Assembly: GCA_021396245.1 (NCBI GenBank)
Contig: WNYE01000005.1
Span: 186,001 to 250,000 of the forward strand
Source of the DNA: Sporothrix humicola
Taxonomy: Eukaryota; Ascomycota; Sordariomycetes; Ophiostomatales; Ophiostomataceae
DNA length: 64,000 bases
Direction of reading: 5' to 3'
Every line of letters begins with the position of its first letter. Position 1 is the stretch's first letter. Made by a program: the position numbers and the translations under genes. The notes under the pieces were generated by a model that worked only from the letters and a program-made list of their open reading frames with translations, was not told where the DNA came from and did no database searches. Shown piece by piece: positions 1 through 9,851 of this stretch.

Positions 1-329
1 CGCTCACTACAGGCGCCACCCGCGCTCTTGCCCGTCGGGTGCCCCGGTGGTATTATCCGTGCAATATGGATGAGGAGCGCTACTTGAGGACACAGAAAGA
101 GACGGTTTGGACTATGCAGTGGGCGGTGCGCGACGGCTGCATCTTCCCAACCAAGGCCGATCAAGGCGACGTCTGCCACAAGCTGACTATGCTGCTGAAG
201 AGCAACGGCGGCCAGCTCGACATGGAAAATCCGAAACACGTGGCGTTGGTCGAGGCGGACAAGAATGCGCGCTTTTTGATGGACGAGACGTTTGCAGCCC
301 CTGATTGGAGAGTGAAAACGTTTATGTAG
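1..329 (+). CDS. 3' end of an unrecognised protein gene (left-truncated)
   Basis: An open frame enters from the left edge and ends at a TAG at 327-329, giving about the last 105 residues. The first 12 bases (ending in ACTACAG) could be the end of an intron, so the exon may begin at 13. The tail is rich in W, K, D and M and ends in KTFM. I see no signal peptide, membrane segment or known motif and I do not recognise the family. Codon use is like the neighbouring genes, and the frame is followed at once by a T-rich 3' region, which supports a real gene end. It lies beside the catabolic cluster and may belong to it. Confidence 0.6.
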   Translation, partial: LTTGATRALARRVPRWYYPCNMDEERYLRTQKETVWTMQWAVRDGCIFPTKADQGDVCHKLTMLLKSNGGQLDMENPKHVALVEADKNARFLMDETFAAPDWRVKTFM

Positions 330-1222
330 CCCTTTTTTATTATCTCGTTCTTTTTCTTCCCCGTTACGTCTTCTTTTTTTCCTTTTTCTTTTTATTTCGT
401 GTCAACCGCCTTTAATCTCTATTTTCTTTTCTTTTTTTTCTATCTTTTTGTTTCGTGTGTTCTATTGCCTATTTTTATTTTATTTTAGTATCAATATATC
501 ATCTCGCTGTCTTGCCTCATCTATTCATAATTCAACTCTTTTTATTGGTCATGTACATGTTTGAGCTTTGATTCGGATTGGTTTGGATTGGGGGTTTTTT
601 TTTACCCGGTTTTCTATCTTCATTTTACTATTATTTTCCAGCGTCCTGTTCTTTCACTTGCTGCCTAAATCTTGACCATCACCTGTACCTTCTATTCAAA
701 ATCAATGGCGTAAGTGTGCAAGGTGTATGGGACGTTCTGTCTGTAAATTCCAGATGGACTATGGCTAAAGATGCGGTCAAAGAAGCAGAAAATTTGCAAT
801 TTGGTCTGGCGTCGGTCATGGTTACATCCATTAAAGCGACTATGCACGTGAATGTTTTGTCACTTTTCTCTCCGTTTCTACCATTATCACGGTATCATGG
901 CGTCGCCGCGTTCGCTGTGTTTAGGAGCGCCGGGCGTCGTACGTTATCAATGTGCAAATGTGTCCCAATTCTTTAACAAAAGCCCATGTTTCGAAAAGAG
1001 AGAAGCGTGAGCTTTTTTGGATATGCCAAAAAATAGACGGGTGCGGTGACAGCCTTCACTGTATATCACTTGTCGTCATTTTGTGACAGCAAATCTCATA
1101 TGGGAATGTGGGATTGTGATATTTATTTACTATTATAAATACTATATAAGTTAAACATAGTAATAAAGTAACAGTCTTACGGGTTAAACATATTTCTTTA
1201 CGTTTAAAACGTACCTCACACT
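330..1222. other. Intergenic, T-rich tail-to-tail region
   Basis: This lies between the ends of two converging genes. 330-620 is strongly T- and CT-rich, and 1100-1200 is AT-rich; both look like 3' untranslated sequence. A 132-codon frame at 578-976 begins with a non-ATG codon in low-complexity T-rich DNA and is not supported as a gene. Confidence 0.6.
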
Positions 1223-2869
1223 CTACAAAGTATACACAAAGGTGTACTTCTTGTCGCCGAGACGGACGTCGTTTGTGTTCTCCTCCTCAATTTCCTCCGG
1301 GGTCCAGTTGGCAATAATGGCGGCGCGCTTCTTGTTGTGGTAGATCATCATCATGCGGTAGCCAAAGTAAAAGAACCAGCCGACGACGGAGAGCGAGAGG
1401 GCGACGTAGAACGGAATGTGGTACGTGGGCTGGTACTTGGAACGGAAGAGCTGGGCGGCAATAACGCCACCGACGTTACCCAGGCCAGAGAAGCCGACGA
1501 CGAGGACGCGCTTGTTGGGGTTGGGCGTGTTGTTCATGAGCGAGGCGTTGACGAGGGGCGTCTGGGTGTAGGTGCCAATGTTCATGATGCAGAGGGCGAC
1601 GTAGCGGCCGACGTTGGACTTGAGCGTGACGACGAGGATGGAGCCGAAAATGACAATGGCGAGGGCGCACAGCAGGTGGATGGTGCGCTCTTTGAAGTGG
1701 TCAGACGAAAAGGCGGCGCCGATGAGACCAATCGAGCCGACAAAGTAGATGGGGACCGTGAACAGGTTGGCGCGGTAGGAGCGGTAGCCGAGATTCTCGA
1801 CAATGAGCGGCAAGAAGACGTTAAAGGCCTGGTAGATGACGCTGGCGCACATGTTGCCGGGAATAATGAGCCAGATCTTCCAGTCGCGGAGAACCTCAAC
1901 CAAATCCTGCTTGGTGATGCCGCGAGCCGCTTGGTGGGCGTGGGCGCTGTCGCGGAGCATGCGCGTGCTCGCCCACTCCCGTTCTTCGGCCGTCAAGAAC
2001 CACGCCGTGCCCACATCGGACGGCATCCAGAAAAAGGCCACGATGGCGAAAAAGGCCGTGCAGGCGCCCTCAACGATAAACAAGTACTGCCACGAGTACA
2101 GCGGCTTGTTCTCCCACTGGAGGATGGCGTATGCGATCAGGCCCGAGAAGCAGCCGGCAAACGTGTTGCTGCCGTAGAAAATGGCCAGGCGCCGGCCTAG
2201 CCAGAAACGCGGATACAGCGTGCTGATGTAGAACATGCTCATGGGGAAGAAGCCGGCCTCGCACGCACCCAGCAGAATGCGGATGGCGTAAAACTGGCCG
2301 TCGCTCTTGATGAACGCGTTGCTGATCGTCAGCATGCCCCAGACAAACATGACGAACGGCATCCAGCGCGTGACGCCGATCCACTTGCCAAACGCGGCCG
2401 AGACGGGCTGCAGCGGCACAAACGTGACAAACAGCAGACTGGCGGCGTTGTTGACGGCGTTCTTGGAGAGGTGCGCCGTCTCCAGGAAGTTGACAGTCGC
2501 GGCGTTGCCGACATTGTTCTTGTCCATGCCGTCAAAGACGAAGAGGATAACAAGGAGAGGCAGCACCAGGAAATCAAACTTGCGGTTGACGCGGCGGTCC
2601 TAAGGCGTAGTGGTTAGAAAATGAAAAAAATAGATGCCTCGAAGGGATGCATTAATGAGAGCAGCACCGCCCACTCCACTTACAAGTTTTCTCTCTTCCT
2701 CGGACATCGTGAGACCACCAACTGGGATAAAGGCAGAATCCTCGACATTGACCGGCTTGATGGCCGTCTCGATATCCGCCGACACGACATGCTGCACGGC
2801 GGCCGGCTTCTCGTCGCCGACATTGGCATCAGCTGCCGGGCTGGCGGCCTGGATGGATTCGTTGGCCAT
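1223..2869 (-). CDS. MFS permease, anion:cation symporter (Dal5/allantoate permease) type
   Basis: Predicted 520-aa plasma-membrane transporter. Exons on the minus strand are 2684-2869 and 1223-2599. The intron 2600-2683 has GTAAGT, a CTAAC branch site and TAG. ATG at 2869 gives a polar 60-residue cytosolic N-tail. Exon 2 opens with RRVNRKFDFLVLPLL followed by FDGMDKNNVGNA, the hallmark of TM1 and the first loop in the Dal5/Tna1/vitamin-H permease group. About 12 hydrophobic segments follow, including GRRLAIFYG, a central loop ending in TKQDLVEVLRDWKIW, and a hydrophilic C-tail. Family members import small organic anions such as allantoate, nicotinate, pantothenate and carboxylates; the substrate here cannot be read from sequence. 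It shares a 0.94-kb divergent promoter with the aldolase gene, so it may import that pathway's substrate. Confidence 0.9.
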
Positions 2870-2971
2870 GTTTTGATGGGTCTTGGTGTTGTCGGTTGAT
2901 GAAGGAAAGAAAGAGTATGTGATGATGAAGGGGAGAACAAAAATGCAACAATGAATGGCTGGGCCGGCGAT

Positions 2972-2978
2972 CTTATAT
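2972..2978 (-). promoter_or_regulatory. TATA-like element of the MFS permease gene
   Basis: On the minus strand this reads ATATAAG, about 103 bp before the permease ATG, a usual distance for a fungal TATA box with a short leader. Confidence 0.4.
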
Positions 2979-3377
2979 GTGTCTCGTCGACAAGTCAAGC
3001 CTGGCTGTCCCCGTGAAATGCAAGGCTAGTCGTATGCACGCCCCATGCAGTGTCATTCGATGTTCAATGTCCCCCGTGGCATACCTTGTGGGGAAGGACA
3101 AAGAGGCGAGATCGAGGCAAGAGGAAGCGTGACAGCCGACGTTCGCATGGTAGGATGTAGGAGGGTGGATTATCTCCGGGCTGACGACGCTCGTGTGCGG
3201 TTGAGGCGACATTCGTATGTTCTCCCTCCTTGATTTTGTCACAACGATTTCTTCAATCCCAATTTTTACTTTCCATCCTTTTGGATCCGGGGTAGAAACT
3301 ACGGGGTTGCAGGCCCGGGCCAGGGAAGCGCGTGGTTGATGGATCCACAATACTAGCTTCGTTGATGGCTTGCGAGA

Positions 3378-3390
3378 CGGAGAAACCCCG
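3378..3390. promoter_or_regulatory. CGG-N7-CCG palindrome (candidate Zn2Cys6 site 1)
   Basis: Reads CGGAGAAACCCCG; the reverse strand is CGGGGTTTCTCCG, which differs by one base from the site at 11301-11313 before the regulator gene. Inverted CGG triplets with fixed spacing are the usual target of Zn2Cys6 dimers. Confidence 0.5.
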
Positions 3391-3590
3391 ACGCAAACAC
3401 TATGAGCTCACAACGGAGTCTAAACCGTTATTGGTAATAATTTCGTTGTGAAGTTGTAGCCCTGTCAAAGTTTTGTTGAAAAGAAATATTTATTATTTGA
3501 CGATCTGGTCCCGACTCGGTCTTGTGATCGTAGTCAATATTTAGGAGCTTGCCTTGTGGCGATTTATTGTCGTGGATAATGGTGTTTGGA

Positions 3591-3603
3591 CGGAGTATTT
3601 CCG
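3591..3603. promoter_or_regulatory. CGG-N7-CCG palindrome (candidate Zn2Cys6 site 2)
   Basis: Reads CGGAGTATTTCCG, 210 bp before the aldolase ATG. Same spacing and a similar spacer to the other sites in the cluster. Confidence 0.5.
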
Positions 3604-3812
3604 TTGCCTAAGGAAGCTCCACGACCGTTGTTATGCCATATCGCGATGTCGGCGAGCGACTCCAATTAATTGACAGTCGAGTAGACGTACATGTGATCAA
3701 ATAACAAGCCGTACCAGTCTCGATTATATCAAAGTAGTCAAGTGATCCCTTTGCAAAACATCTAGACTGCAGGACACGCCCGAAACCGACAGCTACGCCG
3801 CAACCACCCACC

Positions 3813-4711
3813 ATGGCCTCTAAAGAAGATCTGGCCATCGCCCGCGATGCCATTTTCCCCAACACGTTCAAGCAGACGCTGCACGGCGGCAAGATTGCGA
3901 CGTCCGTCATGGCCCGCGCCGTGACAAACCACACCGTTGGCCAGATTGCAGCCAATGCCGGCTTCCATGCCGTCATGGTCGACATGGAACACTCGGCCGT
4001 TGGACTGGAGACGGCCTCGGGCGTGTTTGCATCCGCTCTGAATGCCGGCCTCACTCCTCTGGTTCGCGTCCCGGCAGCTGGCGCGGAGTGGATTTCTCGG
4101 TCACTGGATGCCGGCGCGCTCGGCGTGATTGTCCCGCATGTCAACACGGCCGAGGAAGCGCAGGCAGCCGTCAAGTATGCCAAGTTCTCTCCTCTTGGCG
4201 AACGGTCCATCTCGGGCGGCATGCCCATCTTTCACCTGCGGAGCGTGCCCAATGTGGCTTCGTCGCAAGTCGCCAACGAGAACACGCTCGTCATCTGCAT
4301 GATCGAGACGGAGGAGGCTGTCAACAATGTCGACACCATCTTGGCCGTCCAAGGCGTGGACATGATCCACGTTGGCACCAACGATCTGGCCGACAGCCTG
4401 GGAATTACGGGCGAGCTGGGCCATGACAAGGTCTTTGAAGCTTATGCACGCATTTCGGACGCAGCAGCACGTGCTTCTGTCAATGGTCGCAAAGTCTACA
4501 TCGGCATGGGCGGTCTTCAGGGTCGGCCAGAGGTCATTCGAAGACTCGTTAACGAGGACAAGAACAAGCTGATCAGGTAGGTTTGACCCGTGATAATCTT
4601 TTTGTCCAACATGATTACTGACAATCTAGATGGATTTCCACTGCCGACTTCCCGTTATATGTACAGGCACTCGAGGACTGTGCAACCAAGATGAACAACA
4701 TGCTGGAGTAG
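3813..4711 (+). CDS. HpcH/HpaI family aldolase (class II pyruvate-type aldolase)
   Basis: Predicted 281-aa cytosolic enzyme. Exons are 3813-4576 and 4630-4711; the 53-bp intron splits an Arg codon. Homologues cleave 2-oxo-4-hydroxy acids to pyruvate (or oxaloacetate) and an aldehyde with a divalent metal. The expected active-site pattern is visible: VDMEHSAVGLE with the catalytic His near residue 60, LVRVPAAG with the substrate-binding Arg near 85, GVIVPHVNTAEEA, metal-binding Glu near 165 in MIETEEAV, and Asp near 191 in VGTNDLADSLG. The length is slightly above the bacterial HpaI norm (about 260 aa). It sits between a permease and a carboxymuconolactone-decarboxylase-like gene, which suggests a ring-cleavage or sugar-acid degradation pathway. 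The true substrate is not readable. Confidence 0.9.
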
Positions 4712-4866
4712 AATTCAATATGTTTTAGAGACAAGGAAGTATTTAAATTGAACTATTTAGATTATTACATGGGGGTTTGGTGCCTTGACAATTTGCTCGC
4801 ATGTGTGACTGCTTGTATTTTTGACGCGAGGTGTAGTTAGTCTGCCTGTGGTATGTCGTATGACAC

Positions 4867-4873
4867 TTATAAG
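4867..4873 (+). promoter_or_regulatory. TATA-like element of the CMD-like gene
   Basis: TTATAAG, 73 bp before the ATG at 4940, within a short 228-bp intergenic gap. A brief pyrimidine-rich stretch follows at about 4900-4915, as expected near a start site. Confidence 0.4.
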
Positions 4874-4939
4874 TAGTCAAATATTCCCCTCACACAGCAT
4901 TCTTTTCTCCAATACCAGTACGTCGCCACCACCCACACA

Positions 4940-5581
4940 ATGAATCGTCTCGGATACCGATCACCGTCGACATTCGACCGAGATGCTCGAGAATTTTACA
5001 ATGTCATCCACAAATACCTGATGAAGACTTACAACGGGTGAGTCTTCTTTACAGCTCAAAAGATGACAACTTCTAATCATGTCAATTATAGGAAAGTCCC
5101 CGTCCGCAACCTTGCTGTTGATGGCACACTTGGCGGGCCATTTGCGACTCTTCTTCACACGCCTCTTGTCGGCCAGCATTACCATGGTCTTGGTGCAGCC
5201 ATCGAAGCGATTCCTGGCCTGTCCCCATTCCAGCGTGAGATCGCCATTCTGGTGACGGCCGCCAAGTACCGGGCCAACTATGCCGTGGCGGCGCATCTCG
5301 TGAAGGGGCCGGCCGTTGGGTTCAAAAAGGAGGATATTGAGAGCATCATGGGAGGACAGTGTCCAACATCTCTGGTCGGAGGCGATGCCAGCATCTACAA
5401 CGCGGCCGACCATCTCGTCAACCGCCCTGGGAGTCTTCCGCAGAACCTCTACGACTCGGTTATTGAGCACGTCGGCATTGACGGCACAAAGCATTTGATT
5501 CACCTGGTCGGCCTTTACTCGTACTTGATGGTGGTTCTCAACGGATTTGATGTGCAAGCACCGGCAGATGCAGGGGCATAA
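4940..5581 (+). CDS. Carboxymuconolactone decarboxylase (CMD/AhpD-like) family protein
   Basis: Predicted 195-aa soluble protein from exons 4940-5037 and 5092-5581. The 54-bp intron has GTGAGT and TAG and splits a Gly codon. The core is SPFQREIAILVTAAKY followed by NYAVAAHL and GFKKEDIESI, the all-helical CMD fold with its conserved Glu, Tyr and His. The CxxC pair of AhpD peroxidoredoxins is absent, so antioxidant disulfide chemistry is unlikely. Fungal relatives are of poorly known function; the bacterial name-giver decarboxylates 4-carboxymuconolactone in protocatechuate catabolism. Its place directly after the aldolase on the same strand fits a shared pathway, but decarboxylase activity is inference. 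The long open frame on the opposite strand (4961-5647) is a shadow. Confidence 0.85.
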
Positions 5582-5773
5582 CTGTGACCTGTTGAATACA
5601 TTGAAGATAGGCTGAAAAATAGAAAAACGCCACATTCGCCCTGACAAGCTTTTGCCAAGTCTGAGAGAACCTTAATTGGTTCTTGCCTCAGCTCACCACC
5701 AAACGTAGGAAGTGAGCAAAGAAGTGCAATAAATTCTACTCGATCCAACCGTGCCCATTTCCACCGCCGCCAT

Positions 5774-5788
5774 CGGAAATCCCGTCCG
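5774..5788. promoter_or_regulatory. CGG-N9-CCG palindrome
   Basis: Reads CGGAAATCCCGTCCG. Another N9-spaced pair occurs at 11279-11293 before the regulator gene. The spacers are not alike, so this is weaker than the N7 class. Confidence 0.25.
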
Positions 5789-5850
5789 GTCTTTGATTCT
5801 CTCGTCTTCACTCCTACTCTCTCTCCCACAAGACAAGCTCTTTTTCGTCG

Positions 5851-5863
5851 CGGAGTTTCCCCG
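5851..5863. promoter_or_regulatory. CGG-N7-CCG palindrome (candidate Zn2Cys6 site 3)
   Basis: Reads CGGAGTTTCCCCG, 447 bp before the cyclase ATG. It shares spacing and an RGTTT spacer start with the sites near 3378 (reverse strand) and 11301. Confidence 0.5.
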
Positions 5864-6309
5864 ATGGCGGTGGTTTTGGTGGTTTGGTGCGTGGCGCTAG
5901 CCGACAAGTGGAGGTCGTGAGGTTGGAAGGCGACCAATCGCTTAACAGGGAAATATGGGTCTCCTGTCAAGGAACGGGCCCGGTGCCCGCACCTTTTTGC
6001 CCGCAGCACGCAATAGGGCAGGCACGATGGAGGCACTTGTCGAGCAGGAAGGAGCGAACCGGGTAAAAGAATACACGACAAGCGAGCACAACGAGCAGAG
6101 AAAAGACAGAAAGGACTATCACGGAGATACTGCGCACATATGAACACAGCGCGCAGCATTCTCTTTTGAGATAGGCAATTCGAGGTCCCAGTTTGTGAGA
6201 CCCCTAAATTTTTGAGCGTTGAGATAAAATCCCGTGCCCAATATTTGGCTCTACAATCATCCTCCCCAATTGACCTAATCTAGACCTTTCAACCACATTT
6301 CACACCACA

Positions 6310-7382
6310 ATGCCTGCCCTACCCAAGTTTGAGGACCTGCCACTGCGCAAGGACGGCCCGCCGTACAATGCGTGGGGCCTGTACGGCGACGACGACGAGC
6401 TTGGTCGGCTGAATTTGATTACGCCGGAAGCCGTGCAGCGCGGATTGAAGGCGGCCGAACACGGCATCGTCATCAATCTCAAGTAGGTTTTCTCCGTCAC
6501 TCCTCTATCGGATTATTGCTAACCTCTAGCCTCCCTCTTGACCAGCAAACATCCTTCAGCAACGGCCGCGCAGGCTTGAAACACACTCTGTACGTTGTCA
6601 CCGTCGCCGATTCTATTGTCATTCTCTAACCATGACCACGTAGGGTCATAACGCCCGGAGACCAGCACCTGGACGACGAGCTCTCGTTCAACACGCAGTG
6701 CTCGACGCAGTGGGACGGCTTCCGCCACTTTCCCTACAAGAACTGGCCGCAGCCGGGCGACCTGACGTTTTACAACGGGCAGACGCTGGAGAGCGCCAAG
6801 GACCCAAAGGACAGCCGCAACGGCATCCACAACTTTGCCAACCACCCGATCACGTCGCGGGCGCACCTGCTGGACGTGCCGCGGTACCTCGAGAAGAACG
6901 GCCTGCCGCCGCTGGTGCAGCTCGACAATGCGACGCCGATCGATCCGGAGCTGCTGACAAAAGTGGCCGAGTACGAGGGCGTCGAGTTCCAGCCGGGCGA
7001 CATTTGCGTGCTGCGGATCGGCCACGTCGAGGCGTTCTTCGACCTGGAGGGTGGTCTTAGTGGAGAGACCAAGGTGACCAAATTCTGCGGCGTGCGCAAG
7101 GCCGTCGAGGTGGCCAAGTGGCACTGGGAGCGCGGGATCTCGGCGGTCGTGACGGACGGCGTGGCCTACGAGTGTTCGCGCGAAACGGAGAGCAAAGACC
7201 CAATTTACCTTCACGAGATCTTCTTGGCCGGCTGGGGCATGCCGATCGGAGAGTGGTTCGATTTGAGAAAGCTGTCGGCCGAGTGCGATCGGCTGGGCAA
7301 GTGGACGTTCTTGTTTACGAGCATGCCGCTGAATGTGACGGGCGGCATTGCGAGCCCTCCAAACGCGCAGGCAATTTTGTAA
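6310..7382 (+). CDS. Cyclase family (PF04199-type) metal-dependent hydrolase
   Basis: Predicted 323-aa protein from exons 6310-6482, 6530-6589 and 6644-7382, with two short introns (47 and 54 bp). Recognisable family features are NAWGLYGDDDELGRLN near the N-terminus, NLPLDQQTSF, the STQWDGFRHF segment that fungal members carry near the metal-binding HxGTHxDxxxH region of bacterial kynurenine formamidases, PGDICVLRIG, and an AVVTDGVAYE segment near the C-terminus. Characterised PF04199 proteins open amide or lactone rings (kynurenine formamidase, isatin hydrolase). The fungal subgroup is mostly uncharacterised. Within this cluster it could open a lactone or cyclic intermediate, which would fit beside an aldolase and a CMD-like protein. 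The family call is firm; the reaction is unknown. Confidence 0.85.
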
Positions 7383-7894
7383 GAGAGGACATCGTGGTAG
7401 AATTAGAATTTAAAATGGAAGGTGTAGTTGAGTGGGCAGAATACTGTGTCAATTGAAAATAAAATGCAATGTTTACAACGATGAATCATGCGTGGGCGGT
7501 GAATCGCGAGTCATTGTATTTTCCACGTGCAATTCTCCAGAATTTCTGGCCACCGGCTGTCTCGTTCCGAGCAGAAACAAGGGTCCGATGACGGTCTGGC
7601 CAGTCTCTTTGGCCTGTGTCAAAGAAACGTGTAAGGAGAAAAATAAAACTGGGGAAATATGGGGTAAGTAAATACGGGGTGCAGCAAGCTTCACCGGGTT
7701 TACCTGGGATTTACGCCTTCACAGCAAGCCATTCATTTGCCGATCCTTTGTTTGTTGACCCGCCGTCAAAGTTTTTCTTCTCCTCTTTTTCGAGTCACAG
7801 ACCTTTTGCCTTTCTCGAGTATCATTCTCGCCAGCCATCTGTGATCGATTTCATCTTACTCATTTTCTCACCAAACAACACATCAACCGACACA
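7383..7894. other. Intergenic region upstream of the MFS sugar transporter
   Basis: 512 bp. The transporter frame stays open upstream to 7616, but those codons lack the family start and read as a leader. The 100 bp before the ATG are CT-rich. No N7-type CGG palindrome was found; one CGG-N10-CCG lies at 7554-7569. Confidence 0.5.
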
Positions 7895-9424
7895 ATGGCG
7901 TTCTTCCGGCCTCAGGGCGAAAGCCTGCAGCGCATGATCGCCGTGCTGGGCGCCGTCGCGTTCCTTGTCCAGGGCTACAACCAGTCTGTGATGGGCGGCT
8001 TCACGACTCTGCCGAGTTTCTTAAAGGCCATCCCCGAAGTCGACACGGTGCACACGACGGGCTCCCAAAAGGCGTACAATGCCACGATCCTGGGCCTTGT
8101 GGTGGCCATTTTCGAGGTCGGCTCGGCCCTCGGCGCGCTGTCTTGTCTGGCGATTGGCGACCGACTGGGCCGTCCTCGGACTATGATGCTGGCCGGCAGC
8201 GTGGCCGCCATTGGCGTTGTCATTATGGTGTCGTCGTTTTCGCTGGCGCAGATTCTTGTCGGAAGAACCATCACGGGTTTCGGCATCGGCCTGTACACGG
8301 GCACGATCCCGATGTACGTCAGCGAGACGGCGAGCGCCAAGCACCGTGGCCAGCTGGTGTTGATTGAGGGCGTGTTTGCGCTCAGTGGTCTTGCGCTGGC
8401 GTCGTGGACCAACTTTGGCATGTTTTACACGAGTGGCCCGGTCTCGTGGCGGTTCCCGCTGGCGCTGTCGCTTGTGGCGCTTCTTGTTCTGCTGGCCATC
8501 ACGCCACTTCTGCCCGAGTCGCCGCGTTTCCTCGTCAAGAAGGAACGCTTGGAGGAGGCCACGGCGATCATGGCCCGTCTGGCCGGCAAGCCCGTCGACG
8601 ACGCCGGGGTCGCGCACGAGATTGCCGTCATCCACTCGGCCGTCCGCCGCGAAAACGAGCTCGCCTCCAGCTCGAGCAGCAACAGCCTATTTTCTATGGG
8701 CCGCCCGCGCCACTTCCACCGTCTTGTGCTGTCCATGGCCGCTACCATGTTTGCCCAGCTGACCGGCATCAACGTCATTGCTTTCTATTCGGTGTCCATC
8801 TTTGAGGAGACGCTCGGCTACTCGGGCAGCGACGCGCGTATCTTCGCCGCCTGTCTGCAGGTCGCCCTCGCCTTGGGGGGTCTGACAGCCATTTTCGTCG
8901 TCGACCGCGTCGGCCGCCGCCGCCTCATGATCTGGTCGACGGCCGCCATTGGCATTGCCCAGTTTTTCGTTGCTGGTCTGTCGGCAAATAAACAAAACGC
9001 CAGCTGCGCCCGCGCCGCCATTTTCTTTTACTTTTTTGCCATGTACACGATGCCCATTGGCATGTTCATCATCCCGTTCCTCTACGCCGCCGAGATTGCG
9101 CCGCTCGGCATCCGCCACAAGGTCACGGCCATGAGCGCCGCCACCAGCTGGCTGTTTAATTTCATGGTGGCCGAGGTCACGCCCGTCGCCTTTGCGAGCA
9201 TCGGCTGGCGCTACAACCTTGTGTACGGCTCGTGCTCGGCCGTCGCCGTCGTCCTTTTGTATTTGTTCTACCCCGAAACGCGCGGCCGCTCGCTCGAGGA
9301 GATTGACGAGATTTTTGTGCGCTCCAACTCCATCTTCGACCCCGTCCGCATCGCCAAGAACCTGCCCGTCGGCCTGGACGTTCTGCAGATGATCGAGGTC
9401 GACAAGAAGGAGGAGGCTGTGTGA
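7895..9424 (+). CDS. MFS sugar/quinate-type transporter
   Basis: Single-exon, 509-aa plasma-membrane transporter of the sugar porter family. ATG 7895 (context CACAATGG) puts TM1 at its usual place; upstream in-frame codons are leader. Family signatures are visible in order: GYNQSVMGG in TM1, GDRLGRPR in loop 2-3, PESPRFLVKKERLEEA before the central loop, LTGINVIAFYSVSIFEE in TM7, VDRVGRRRL in loop 8-9, and PETRGRSLEEIDEIF after TM12. The usual QQ before GxN is replaced by AQ (MFAQLTGIN), so sugar preference may differ from classical hexose carriers. Proton symport of a hexose, sugar acid or quinate is possible. It lies between the cyclase and hydrolase genes on the same strand, giving the cluster a second importer. 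Confidence 0.9.
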   Translation: MAFFRPQGESLQRMIAVLGAVAFLVQGYNQSVMGGFTTLPSFLKAIPEVDTVHTTGSQKAYNATILGLVVAIFEVGSALGALSCLAIGDRLGRPRTMMLAGSVAAIGVVIMVSSFSLAQILVGRTITGFGIGLYTGTIPMYVSETASAKHRGQLVLIEGVFALSGLALASWTNFGMFYTSGPVSWRFPLALSLVALLVLLAITPLLPESPRFLVKKERLEEATAIMARLAGKPVDDAGVAHEIAVIHSAVRRENELASSSSSNSLFSMGRPRHFHRLVLSMAATMFAQLTGINVIAFYSVSIFEETLGYSGSDARIFAACLQVALALGGLTAIFVVDRVGRRRLMIWSTAAIGIAQFFVAGLSANKQNASCARAAIFFYFFAMYTMPIGMFIIPFLYAAEIAPLGIRHKVTAMSAATSWLFNFMVAEVTPVAFASIGWRYNLVYGSCSAVAVVLLYLFYPETRGRSLEEIDEIFVRSNSIFDPVRIAKNLPVGLDVLQMIEVDKKEEAV

Positions 9425-9851
9425 GAGGAGAATGGTGGCAATATAAATTACGGCTTAATTGAAAAGTACATGTCATAGTTATGTCATATTAAATAAACGG
9501 ACGTCCTTCCTTTAGTGTCCGAGTCTCATCATTCTTGGTCAAGAAAGTGAACGTTGAAAACGGAATTTGCAATTGAAGAACGCCTGGAAATCAGGATGAC
9601 CATAGCCGGATAATGCAGTAATTTTGAATTTTAGGCCTGATCCCCAGTTACTTGCAGCGACTTGCGGGGCCGTCAGGAGTGGCACAAAATTTTGTGCACG
9701 CTAAAGGCCCGCGAATAGCACGGTCACGACAGGCCCCGTAGTGTCACCAGTCGTGCTATGACTACTCCGGTTCGGCATTGGCTTGTTGGGTTCAAAAGCG
9801 AAATCAGTACAATTTCCAGCCGTTCTCTCCGTCACCCAATATCACATCACC
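9425..9851. other. Intergenic region upstream of the alpha/beta hydrolase
   Basis: 427 bp with no supported gene and no N7-type CGG palindrome. The hydrolase frame extends 23 codons upstream of the ATG used here without another ATG. Confidence 0.45.

Larger units (their letters stand above)
2870..3812. promoter_or_regulatory. Bidirectional promoter between MFS permease and aldolase genes
   Basis: Head-to-head intergenic region with no supported gene. It has a TATA-like element close to the permease start and two CGG-N7-CCG palindromes (3378-3390, 3591-3603) on the aldolase side. There is also a looser CGG-N8-CCG at 3414-3427. Confidence 0.6.
5582..6309. promoter_or_regulatory. Intergenic region upstream of the cyclase-family gene
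   Basis: 728 bp with no supported gene. It contains a CGG-N9-CCG (5774-5788) and a CGG-N7-CCG (5851-5863) palindrome. Confidence 0.5.

Noticed and set aside
1337..2200. 287-codon plus-strand frame opposite the MFS permease
   Set aside because: Charged, low-complexity translation typical of an antisense shadow of a GC-rich membrane-protein gene.
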